Shown in pieces: positions 1 to 6,339 of a stretch of 13,489 bases of DNA (the first letter of the stretch is position 1; each line of letters begins with the position of its first letter). The notes beneath the pieces were generated by a model. That model was not told where the DNA came from. It made no database searches and worked only from the letters and a program-made list of their open reading frames with translations. The position numbers and the translations under genes were made by a program. The DNA comes from a bacterium TMED144 (GTDB lineage: Bacteria > Fidelibacterota > Marinisomatia > Marinisomatales > TCS55): assembly GCA_002170005.2 (NCBI GenBank), contig NHGT02000015.1, forward strand, positions 117,029-130,517, read 5' to 3'.

Positions 1-149
1 AGCTGGTCATTTAATCTTTTTGAAATTTCTACTCCTTGTTCAAAAAGCTGTATGCTTTTTTCTAAATTTTGCTCTCCTGCTTCTAGTTTTTCAACGATAA
101 CTTCAAGGTCTTTCATCGATTCTTCAAAATTATTATTCTCATTCATCAT
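1..149 (-). CDS. xseB: Exodeoxyribonuclease VII small subunit, partial (C-terminus beyond window)
   Basis: This is the small subunit of exonuclease VII, which assembles in several copies on the large subunit XseA to degrade single-stranded DNA into oligonucleotides in the cytoplasm. The visible 49 residues begin MMNENNNFEESMKDLE and continue with the family's helical hairpin, including VEKLEAGEQNLEKSIQLFEQG, the conserved LE-x-G-x-x-x-LE-x-S-x-x-LFE-x-G pattern. The family is usually about 60-85 residues, so only the C-terminal part is missing past position 1. The start at 149 (a second ATG follows at 146) sits 7 bases after an AAGGG motif that overlaps the xseA stop codon. The gene lies 10 bases downstream of xseA, so both subunits are probably made from one message. 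Confidence 0.93.
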   Translation of the reverse strand, partial: MMNENNNFEESMKDLEVIVEKLEAGEQNLEKSIQLFEQGVEISKRLNDQ

Positions 150-156
150 AGTTTTT

Positions 157-161
157 CCCTT
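157..161 (-). promoter_or_regulatory. Ribosome binding site of xseB
   Basis: AAGGG on the minus strand lies 7 bases before the xseB ATG and overlaps the xseA stop codon. It fixes the xseB start and suggests translational coupling between the two subunits. Clear Shine-Dalgarno motifs are rare in this window, which makes this one notable. Confidence 0.6.
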
Positions 162-1353
162 AATTGGATTGTTTCACAGCTTTTAAATCTCCATTTCCAG
201 TCTTCAATAAAAATTGATCCCCAACATCAATTTGATCAGATTTTTTAATTATTTTTCCACTTGATTCATACGCAATACTATAGCCTCTCAGCAAAATGCT
301 TTTTGGATTTAACGAATATAGATTTTTGTGAAATATGTCAAATTCTAATTTAATTTCATTCAATCTATTCGTAACATGCGTTGAAAGCGATTTTCTTAAA
401 AACTGATTTTTTTCAATTTTTGTTATGATTTTATTCATAGGGTTTAATTTTTCATACTTAACATTTAAACTATCAAAAGTTTGCCAATATTTATTAATTA
501 TATTTTGAATATTATGTAAAATTTTCAATTCAATCTGTTTAATTTCATTTAAAATATCCAGTGTGCTTTTTACTGAAACTTCTGCTGCTGATGAAGGTGT
601 AGGAGCTCTTAAATCAGCTACCATGTCACATATAGTAAAGTCTGTTTCATGTCCTACGCCTGAAATTATAGGTACTTTACAATTAAAAATCTCCTTTGCA
701 AGGCCCTCTGAATTAAACGGCCAGAGATCTTCGATTGATCCGCCTCCTCTAGCAATTACAATTACATCAACATCTCTATTATTGCCTAATTCATTTACTG
801 CATCTTTTAAATCAGCAGATGCTCTTTCGCCTTGAACTAATGATGGTCTTAAGATTAAATCTATATGCTTAGATCTTCTATTAAAAATATTTAACATGTC
901 TTGCAATGCGGCGCCAGTTGACGAAGTTATAAGGGCAATTTTTTTTGGATATTTAGGAATTTGTTTTTTGTTTTTAACATCGAAAAGTCCCTCTCTGTGT
1001 AATTTTTTCTTCAACTTTTCAAATTCCTGGAATAAATCCCCAATGCCCTCAGGTTTCATTTCGCTTACTATTATTTGATATTGGCCTCTTGCTTCATATA
1101 AAGATATTTTGCCTTGCAAGAAAACTTCAACTCCGTTTGCCGGTTGAAAATTTAAGTCTTGATTTGAACCACGGAACATCACAGATTTAATTTCAGAATT
1201 TCTATCTTTAAGAGTGAAGTACATATGGCCAGAGCCATGATGTATGAAATTCGAAATTTCACCTTTAACGAAAACATTGAAAAAGTTATTTTCCAATAAA
1301 TCTTTAATTTTTGAAGTTAATTCAGTTACTGTGCTAAAGTTTTTACTTCTCAT
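160..1353 (-). CDS. xseA: Exodeoxyribonuclease VII large subunit
   Basis: This is the catalytic large subunit of exonuclease VII, a metal-independent nuclease that digests single-stranded DNA from both ends in repair and recombination. From the chosen start it is 397 residues, near the family's usual 400-450. An N-terminal OB-fold (about 5-100) contains VKGEISNF and GKISLYEARGQYQ. The catalytic domain carries ITSSTGAALQD, RGGGSIEDLWPFN (about 202-214), SGVGHETDFT (231-240) and APTPSSAAE (250-258), all family hallmarks. A helical C-terminal region follows, then a small domain with LLRGYSIAY. An in-frame start 11 codons upstream (1386) would lie inside the nuclease gene; I prefer 1353 because its ATG forms an ATGA overlap with that gene's stop and MRSKNFSTVTEL is a natural N-terminus. 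No Shine-Dalgarno motif is visible, so translation is probably coupled. Confidence 0.96.
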   Translation of the reverse strand: MRSKNFSTVTELTSKIKDLLENNFFNVFVKGEISNFIHHGSGHMYFTLKDRNSEIKSVMFRGSNQDLNFQPANGVEVFLQGKISLYEARGQYQIIVSEMKPEGIGDLFQEFEKLKKKLHREGLFDVKNKKQIPKYPKKIALITSSTGAALQDMLNIFNRRSKHIDLILRPSLVQGERASADLKDAVNELGNNRDVDVIVIARGGGSIEDLWPFNSEGLAKEIFNCKVPIISGVGHETDFTICDMVADLRAPTPSSAAEVSVKSTLDILNEIKQIELKILHNIQNIINKYWQTFDSLNVKYEKLNPMNKIITKIEKNQFLRKSLSTHVTNRLNEIKLEFDIFHKNLYSLNPKSILLRGYSIAYESSGKIIKKSDQIDVGDQFLLKTGNGDLKAVKQSN

Positions 1354-2210
1354 TTTAAATTTGGCTTTCCTGCCATAGTCCAGCAATATTGCCAGTATGC
1401 AGCTATTCTAATTACAGATTTACCTAATCTTTCATTGAGTAGATCTATAGTTTCATAGTTTAAAATTTCTAAATATTCATTTTCAAAATTTAAAACATCA
1501 TATGATGCTAATTTTTTTTGTTGGTCAACAGTTAAAACTTTGCGTGCTTTTGTGTCTCCATCAAGAATTCGCTTATGATCTTTGTACGATTCACGCACTA
1601 TATCCATTGCATATCCAACTGGACTGTCAATTCTTTTTATTTCACCTAAAGGAGTAATACTTTCAATATATTCATCAAATAAACGTACCTCCCATCTAAA
1701 ATGTATTCCTTTGTTTCCAGTTAGTTGCCCGTCATAATTTAAAATAGTATGTAATGGATTGTGAATGTCTGCAACATAGTGAGCTAAAACACCCATATGA
1801 AATATTGCTTCATCCAAACGAGCATTTTTCAAATAAAAAATTACCTCATTGCAAGATTTTTGAATAGCCCAGGGAGCTGTGCCCATTTTTGTTAATTTTT
1901 CTGATCCGTATTTTTCTTTAAATCTTTCAAAGTTCAATGGAATATTTTTGAAAGGATATTTATCATAATAGTCTGCATCAAAAAAATGTAATGGTTTTTC
2001 CTCAGGATAGAATGTTTTTATATAGTCTGGGACTACTCCATACCATTTTAATGCATTTTTATGTTTATTTACAAATAAACCTAGTTCGCCATTTAGTAAA
2101 AATGCGGCTTTTTCATTAATCATCCTATGGCCTTTGTATCCCCAAGCGCTAACGAACGATTGTAATAAAATTAAATTAACCAATAATATAATAAGACTGG
2201 TTATCCGCAT
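1350..2210 (-). CDS. Secreted S1/P1-type zinc nuclease
   Basis: This is a probable secreted or periplasmic phosphodiesterase of the S1/P1 nuclease (zinc phospholipase C-like) superfamily, which cleaves single-stranded nucleic acid using three zinc ions. A signal peptide covers about residues 1-22, with likely cleavage after VSA leaving Trp23 as the mature N-terminus; in P1 nuclease the N-terminal Trp itself binds zinc. The other predicted ligands fit P1 spacing: His28, Asp62, His75, His144, Asp148, His154, His170 and Glu174, within WGYKGH, HYVADIHNPLH and GNKGIHFRWE. The last ligand is Asp in P1 as I recall it, so Glu174 is a variant. At 286 residues the length is normal. The gene starts 6 bases after the small COX24-like gene, has no Shine-Dalgarno motif, and overlaps xseA by ATGA. 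Nuclease and phospholipase activity cannot be told apart from sequence alone; nuclease is likelier. Confidence 0.82.
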   Translation of the reverse strand: MRITSLIILLVNLILLQSFVSAWGYKGHRMINEKAAFLLNGELGLFVNKHKNALKWYGVVPDYIKTFYPEEKPLHFFDADYYDKYPFKNIPLNFERFKEKYGSEKLTKMGTAPWAIQKSCNEVIFYLKNARLDEAIFHMGVLAHYVADIHNPLHTILNYDGQLTGNKGIHFRWEVRLFDEYIESITPLGEIKRIDSPVGYAMDIVRESYKDHKRILDGDTKARKVLTVDQQKKLASYDVLNFENEYLEILNYETIDLLNERLGKSVIRIAAYWQYCWTMAGKPNLK

Positions 2211-2216
2211 TTTTAT

Positions 2217-2312
2217 TTAAACTTTTTTCTTTTTATGTCTGTTTGCGCGAAGACGTTTTTTACGCTTATGCGTATTCATTTTACGTCTTTTACGTTTTTT
2301 TCCACAGGGCAT
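2217..2312 (-). CDS. 31-residue COX24/AURKAIP1-type basic protein, probable ribosomal protein
   Basis: This tiny gene reads MPCGKKRKRRKMNTHK and then KRKKRLRANRHKKKKV. Eighteen of 31 residues are Lys or Arg. I recognise it as the short bacterial protein annotated AURKAIP1/COX24 domain-containing in Bacteroidota, which typically starts MPCGKKRKR and contains an HKRKKR-x-R-x-NRHKKK core. The same core ends the mitochondrial small-subunit protein mS38 and resembles mycobacterial bS22, so a structural role in the 30S ribosome is likely (inference). Five of seven Arg codons are CGT or CGC, unusual in so AT-rich a region and typical of highly expressed genes. AAAGAGG lies 4 bases before the ATG. 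It sits 9 bases after the HU-family gene and 6 before the nuclease gene. Confidence 0.88.
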   Translation of the reverse strand: MPCGKKRKRRKMNTHKRKKRLRANRHKKKKV

Positions 2313-2316
2313 GTAA

Positions 2317-2321
2317 CCTCT
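2317..2321 (-). promoter_or_regulatory. Ribosome binding site of the COX24-type gene
   Basis: AGAGG on the minus strand, directly after the HU-family stop codon and 4 bases before the ATG of the 31-residue gene. It is among the best Shine-Dalgarno matches in the window and supports the small gene as real and well translated. Confidence 0.6.
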
Positions 2322-2609
2322 TTACTTTTTTAAACTGTTATTGACATGTGAACGCATGAATTTCGACGGTTTAAAAGTCGGTACATGGCGCTCAGGTAAA
2401 TTTATTGGTTCACCGGTTCCAGGATTTCTAGCTTTTTTTGGCATCCTATATTTAACGCCAAACGTTCCAAAGCCTCTTAATTCAACTCTTTTGTTCTTAC
2501 CTAAAGATTCAATGATCGTCGACATAACGCCATTCATTACTGCTTCTGTCTCAACTTTTGTAAGACCTGTTGCTTCTGATACAGTGTTTACAATTTCTTG
2601 TTTTGTCAT
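2322..2609 (-). CDS. HU/IHF-family nucleoid DNA-binding protein
   Basis: This is a histone-like DNA-bending protein that acts as a dimer on the nucleoid. Its 95 residues match the family's usual 90-100. The N-terminal helices (about 1-40) begin MTKQEIVNTVSEATGL. The signature RVELRGFGTFGVKYR lies at 41-55. The flexible beta arm carries RNPGTGEPINLPERHVPTFK (61-80), with the conserved proline (Pro63) that intercalates into DNA. The C-terminal helix is PSKFMRSHVNNSL. HU, IHF alpha and IHF beta cannot be separated with confidence from this sequence, so I give no symbol. The start is 4 bases after sppA and is supported by GGAG seven bases upstream, inside the last codons of sppA. Coupling to the COX24-type gene suggests an abundant message segment. 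Confidence 0.96.
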   Translation of the reverse strand: MTKQEIVNTVSEATGLTKVETEAVMNGVMSTIIESLGKNKRVELRGFGTFGVKYRMPKKARNPGTGEPINLPERHVPTFKPSKFMRSHVNNSLKK

Positions 2610-2613
2610 TTAA

Positions 2614-3507
2614 TTACTCCATTCTCCATCGATATTGTGGTAATTTTTCAAACCAAGTTGTTTGAATTTTGGTTGATAAATCACTAGAAAGGAAATCTTT
2701 TATTATATTTGATTTTTTATTGTTTCGAAATATTTGAGGCTTGCCCGAAATACCTCCCATTTCAGCTGCAATTTCGATTGCGCTTTCAAAAGTACCCAAT
2801 TCATCAATTAAACCTAATTTCAATGATGTTAAGCCTGTAAATACACGACCATCCGCTAAGCTTAAAACATTATTTCTTTCCATCATTCTGTCTTTAACAA
2901 TAACATCAATGAATTGATTGTACATGTTTAAAATTAGTTTTTCAAAAAAAAATTTATCTTGAGGTGTGGGATTTCTTGAAAATGAACCCGAGTCCTTCAA
3001 ATTACCACTTTTTATCGTTTCAACATCAATTCCAACTTTATCAAATAAATCTTTCATAATTGGGTATGAAATTATCACACCTATACTTCCTAAAATGGAG
3101 CCCTTGTTGGCAAGGATCGAATCCGCAGCAACAGCAATATAGTAACCACCTGAAGCAGCAACATTTCCTACACTAGCAATTACTGGTTTTATTTTTTTCA
3201 CTTTTTTAATTTTTTCGTAAATCTCTTCCGTTGGCGCTACAGATCCACCAGGAGAATCGATTCTTATTACAATTGAAGCTATGTTTTCTTTCTGCTCAAG
3301 TTGATTTAAATCTTCGATAATTTTTTTAGAGGAGATAATGGGCCCAGTTATTTCTACAATGCCAACTTTTTTTACGCCCAAGCTATTCTTAGCGATGTTG
3401 GTTTGTTTTCCTAAGTTAAATGATATAATAATTGTGGCTAAACTTAATAAAGCTATCCACAACCATCTAAAGTCAGTTTTGGGTGCGACTATCCTTGCTT
3501 TATCCAT
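2614..3507 (-). CDS. sppA: Signal peptide peptidase SppA, short form
   Basis: This is a membrane-anchored serine protease of family S49 that degrades leftover signal peptides and other membrane peptides. From the chosen start it has 297 residues, the size of the single-domain form (Bacillus type) rather than the double-length E. coli enzyme. A membrane anchor spans about 14-32 (WLWIALLSLATIIISFNLG). The substrate-binding motif RIDSPGGS is at about 82-89. The nucleophile is Ser119 in NVAASGGYY and the general base Lys171 in KSGNLKDSG, 52 residues apart as in B. subtilis SppA. A start at 3561 would add 18 residues and overlap the upstream gene by 73 bases; the ATG at 3507 overlaps it by 19 and puts a short basic stretch before the anchor, so I prefer it. 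No clear Shine-Dalgarno motif precedes either start. Confidence 0.92.
   Translation of the reverse strand: MDKARIVAPKTDFRWLWIALLSLATIIISFNLGKQTNIAKNSLGVKKVGIVEITGPIISSKKIIEDLNQLEQKENIASIVIRIDSPGGSVAPTEEIYEKIKKVKKIKPVIASVGNVAASGGYYIAVAADSILANKGSILGSIGVIISYPIMKDLFDKVGIDVETIKSGNLKDSGSFSRNPTPQDKFFFEKLILNMYNQFIDVIVKDRMMERNNVLSLADGRVFTGLTSLKLGLIDELGTFESAIEIAAEMGGISGKPQIFRNNKKSNIIKDFLSSDLSTKIQTTWFEKLPQYRWRME
2617..2620 (-). promoter_or_regulatory. Ribosome binding site of the HU-family gene
   Basis: GGAG on the minus strand, within the last codons of sppA and 7 bases before the HU-family ATG. It supports that start and links its translation to sppA. Confidence 0.55.
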
Positions 3508-5108
3508 AAAGTCAACTTTTGGCCTGGATAGATATTTTGTCCATACTTCAACCCGTTCCATTTTCTTATGCTTGATGCTCTAGTTCCATAGTCTTCAGCT
3601 ATATGACCAAGAGTGTCACCTATTCTTACTTTATAAGTCAATTTATTGAAGCCTTGCATGGAAGATTTTTGTCTAGGTCTTGTAGTAAGATTCATTCCAG
3701 GAACAGGAATGGTTAATTTTTGATTAATTCTAATCATACTTCTGTTTCTGATTTTATTAACCGCAGTAAGATCGTGAACAGACACTCTATATTTTCTAGC
3801 TATTGTCCAAAGGCTTTCCCCATTTCTAACTCTATGGGTAACGAATTGAGGTGCAAAGCGCTCATTCTCTGGTAAAGCATTATAATTTTTCAAAAAAACT
3901 GATTTTTTTCCGATTGGAATTTTTAAAGAATATAATTCATTTGGGGTTGCAGACTGTCTTAATTCAGGATTTAATTGCTGTAAAATTTTGAAGGATGTTT
4001 CAGCTGACCTTGCTAAAACCATTAAGTCAGCACTTTTCTCAATTTCTACAATATCGTAGGAATAGGGCTTCTTGGTTTTTTCTTTCTTGTAAAAGCCATA
4101 TTTTACTGGCTGTTTTGCCATAATAGTCGCAGCAAGAAAATAAGGTATATAGTTTCTTGTTTCCCTTGGGAGTGAATGCATTTGCCAGAAATCGGTTGTT
4201 TGATGTAACTGTCTGGCCCTTCTAATTCTACCTTCACCAGAATTATAAGCTGCTAGTGCAAGATACCAATGATCAAACTCCTCATAAAGATCACTTAAAT
4301 AAGCTATTGCTGCCAAGGTAGCTTTTTCAGGGTCTCTTCTTTCGTCTACATACCAATTTCTATTTAAGCCATATATTTTGCCAGTGGAATAGATAAACTG
4401 CCATAAACCACTTGCTGCAGCTTTTGAATAAGCTTTAGGATTAAGACCAGATTCAATCATTGCTAAGTATAATAATTCAGGCGGAAGGTTGTTATCTTCT
4501 AATTTTTTTGAAATCATAGGCCCATAAACCTCAACTCTATCTAGCCAAATTTCAAATTGTCTTCTCCCTTTTGATTTGAAGTAATCGATAAATTGATTTA
4601 CTTTTTTATTAATGACTAATGGAACATGCCCATCTCTATCCTCAATAATTGTAAATTGTGTTGCACCCATTTCTACTTGAAGAGGCTCAGTCATTGATGT
4701 AACATCCATTCTCATATTTTCTGCATTTATTCCAGCTTCAACTTTATCTAACGTTGTAAATTTTTTAGTATATAGCAATACTAGCGATTGCTCAAATCTT
4801 TCAAACTCTTCTTTGTCCTCAATATCCATTTCACCATATTGATCCGCTTCAGCCAGCAAATCAAAAATTCTATTTAAATTATATACTACTTCAAATGTAT
4901 CTGATAAAATATCAGCTATAAAAGCATCAGACAATAGAACCTTAGCATCATTTAATAATTCCGGTAATCTATTCTCAGTTGAACTCGATTGAACACCATG
5001 AATAGCGGAGAGTATTGGGTCAGACTGTTGTTTGCTTGATTTTTGAGCAAAAATATTAATTAAAATAAAAAAATGAATTAAAATAATTCTTGTAAGTATC
5101 TGTTTCAT
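3489..5108 (-). CDS. MltD-like lytic transglycosylase with LysM repeats
   Basis: This is an exported murein hydrolase that cleaves glycan strands of peptidoglycan in the periplasm. A signal peptide covers about 1-21 (MKQILTRIILIHFFILINIF, then AQ). A helical, acidic region of unclear role fills about 30-185. The SLT lysozyme-like domain runs about 200-330, with catalytic Glu219 in LAMIESGLNP, then KAAASGLWQF and LALAAYNSGEGRI. Residues 352-400 resemble the degenerate linker repeat of MltD proteins (LNPELRQSATPNELYSLKIP). Two LysM peptidoglycan-binding repeats follow at about 423-468 and 491-536. The 539 residues exceed E. coli MltD (about 450), mainly through the N-terminal region. No lipobox Cys is seen, so it is probably soluble in the periplasm. 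It follows the only real gap in the window, with a possible promoter there, and overlaps sppA by 19 bases. Confidence 0.93.
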   Translation of the reverse strand: MKQILTRIILIHFFILINIFAQKSSKQQSDPILSAIHGVQSSSTENRLPELLNDAKVLLSDAFIADILSDTFEVVYNLNRIFDLLAEADQYGEMDIEDKEEFERFEQSLVLLYTKKFTTLDKVEAGINAENMRMDVTSMTEPLQVEMGATQFTIIEDRDGHVPLVINKKVNQFIDYFKSKGRRQFEIWLDRVEVYGPMISKKLEDNNLPPELLYLAMIESGLNPKAYSKAAASGLWQFIYSTGKIYGLNRNWYVDERRDPEKATLAAIAYLSDLYEEFDHWYLALAAYNSGEGRIRRARQLHQTTDFWQMHSLPRETRNYIPYFLAATIMAKQPVKYGFYKKEKTKKPYSYDIVEIEKSADLMVLARSAETSFKILQQLNPELRQSATPNELYSLKIPIGKKSVFLKNYNALPENERFAPQFVTHRVRNGESLWTIARKYRVSVHDLTAVNKIRNRSMIRINQKLTIPVPGMNLTTRPRQKSSMQGFNKLTYKVRIGDTLGHIAEDYGTRASSIRKWNGLKYGQNIYPGQKLTLWIKQG

Positions 5109-5134
5109 ATATATTTAGAGTAATCTGATTGGCG

Positions 5135-5163
5135 AAATTAGACGAGTATAAATACCGAGTCAA
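5135..5163 (-). promoter_or_regulatory. Possible promoter for the mltD-sppA-HU-xseAB segment
   Basis: On the minus strand TTGACT (5158-5163) and TAATTT (5135-5140) are separated by exactly 17 bases. The -35 box matches five of six sigma-70 consensus bases and overlaps the rfaE2 stop codon. The -10 box matches only three of six, although TAATTTCG is also close to the Bacteroidota -7 element (TAnnTTTG). The spacer holds a small palindrome (GTAT-TT-ATAC) and two ACTCG direct repeats 13 bases apart, which might bind a regulator. The 51-base gap 5109-5159 is the only one over 10 bases between genes here and shows no terminator hairpin. The leader would be short, and mltD has no Shine-Dalgarno motif. 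Confidence 0.35.
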
Positions 5164-5630
5164 GGCTTTTTAGATAAATTATTAATTATTTTAGTTGTGC
5201 TGTATCCCTCTAGAAATGGAATAAGAACTACTCTTCCGTTATTAGATTTAACAATGTCTGATCCAATTATATGCTTATTTTTATAATCACTACCTTTTGT
5301 TAAAATTGAAGGAATAATTTTTTTAATAAGATTGTATGGAGAAGGTTCATCAAAAATTACCACATTATCCACTATTCCAGTCGATAATAGATTTTCTGCT
5401 CTTGATTCCTGATCATTTATTGGCCTCTCAGGTCCTTTTAGAGATGTAACGGATTTATCAGAATTTAAACCAACAATAAGATAATCGCCTAATTTATTGG
5501 ATTCAAAAAGATAATGCAAATGTCCTTTATGCAAAATATCAAAACAACCATTTGTAAAAACAATTATTTTTCCTCTCTTTTTTAAATTATTACAGATAAT
5601 TATTATATCTTTAATTTTTTTGATCAACAT
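5160..5630 (-). CDS. rfaE2: D-beta-D-heptose 1-phosphate adenylyltransferase (stand-alone)
   Basis: This nucleotidyltransferase probably joins AMP from ATP to D-glycero-beta-D-manno-heptose 1-phosphate, giving ADP-heptose for the lipopolysaccharide inner core. Its 156 residues equal the C-terminal adenylyltransferase domain of E. coli HldE; no kinase domain is attached. TNGCFDILHKGH (26-37) contains the HxGH nucleotide-binding motif. Further hallmarks are LKGPERPIND (64-73), TKGSDY (111-116) and EGYSTTKII (141-149). Glycerol-3-phosphate cytidylyltransferase (TagD) shares the fold but lacks the KGPxRP and STT features, so RfaE2 is favoured; another sugar phosphate remains possible. The ATG lies inside the end of plsC (20-base overlap). 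The kinase and epimerase partners of the heptose pathway are not in this window. Confidence 0.87.
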   Translation of the reverse strand: MLIKKIKDIIIICNNLKKRGKIIVFTNGCFDILHKGHLHYLFESNKLGDYLIVGLNSDKSVTSLKGPERPINDQESRAENLLSTGIVDNVVIFDEPSPYNLIKKIIPSILTKGSDYKNKHIIGSDIVKSNNGRVVLIPFLEGYSTTKIINNLSKKP

Positions 5631-6339
5631 CTTTTGCTTTTAATAAAATAACTTTTTCTCTTAAATCTTCAACAAAGCTTGGCAGTTCTTCTTCTTTAAT
5701 TTTTTTTGTTTGTATTGGTTTTCCTATATTTAATTCAAGGCTACCGATATTAAGCCCTCTTCTTAAATTAGATTGAAATTGATTTGTGCCAATAATGCCA
5801 ATAGGAACAATTGGAACACCTAAATCAATTGCCAATTTCAACCCTCCTTTTTTGAATCTGCCCACTTTTCCATTTAATGAGCGAGTTCCCTCAGGAAATA
5901 AAAAAATAGATCTTGGATTTTTTTTCATTGAAATTCTAGCTTGTTCTATTGATCTCATTGCTTTCTTATGATTGGATCTGTCAACAAAAAAATGTCCCCC
6001 AGCAATCATTGACCAGCCAAAAAAAGGGATTCTGCTTAGTTCAATCTTCGCAACAGAAACAACATGCATAGGAATCGAAGCGAAAACTAGGGGAATATCT
6101 AGCGCAGATTCATGATTTGGAACAAAAAAATAATTGTTTCTTAAGTCAATATTTTTCAAACCATTAACATTAAACTTAATTTTTCCAATTGTAAGTATTG
6201 TTTTTGACCAATTAATTGCAATCCATGACATCAGCTTACCTTTTCTCTCAAAAAGAGAGCCTACCATGCCAAAAAAAGCAAAAAGAAATGTGATTATGAT
6301 AATTTTAAATACAAACCATCTATATTTAAAACTAATCAA
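5611..6339 (-). CDS. plsC: 1-acyl-sn-glycerol-3-phosphate acyltransferase
   Basis: This is an inner-membrane enzyme that acylates lysophosphatidic acid to phosphatidic acid, the second acylation in phospholipid synthesis. It has 242 residues, the usual size. A hydrophobic N-terminal segment at about 9-28 anchors it. The catalytic HX4D motif is NHESALD (His76, Asp81). The glycerol-phosphate binding motif FPEGTRS is at 148-154, and VPIVPIGIIGTN (175-186) is the typical following strand. The start codon is TTG, immediately preceded by an in-frame TAA, so no longer form exists; the next in-frame ATG (codon 25) would cut into the membrane segment. It overlaps the end of serS by 8 bases and has no Shine-Dalgarno motif, so it is probably translated by coupling. 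Specificity for this lysophospholipid is inferred from the family. Confidence 0.93.
   Translation of the reverse strand: MISFKYRWFVFKIIIITFLFAFFGMVGSLFERKGKLMSWIAINWSKTILTIGKIKFNVNGLKNIDLRNNYFFVPNHESALDIPLVFASIPMHVVSVAKIELSRIPFFGWSMIAGGHFFVDRSNHKKAMRSIEQARISMKKNPRSIFLFPEGTRSLNGKVGRFKKGGLKLAIDLGVPIVPIGIIGTNQFQSNLRRGLNIGSLELNIGKPIQTKKIKEEELPSFVEDLREKVILLKAKDVDQKN

Noticed and set aside
563..835. Plus-strand open frame of 90 codons opposite xseA
   Set aside because: It lies wholly antisense to the most conserved part of xseA, has no recognisable motif and mirrors the codon pattern of the real gene. The other plus-strand open frames (for example 2341-2613, 3338-3583, 9082-9321) are rejected for the same reason.
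1354..1386. Longer N-terminus for xseA
   Set aside because: The 11 extra codons lie inside the nuclease gene and add nothing that looks like the family; the ATG at 1353 gives an ATGA overlap.
3508..3561. Longer N-terminus for sppA
   Set aside because: Eighteen extra residues would overlap the LysM coding region by 73 bases. The start at 3507 places a short basic stretch before the membrane anchor as usual, though neither start has a ribosome binding site, so this is not certain.
5141..5157. GTAT-TT-ATAC palindrome as a terminator of rfaE2
   Set aside because: The stem is only four AT-rich pairs with a two-base loop and no following T run, so it cannot act as an intrinsic terminator.
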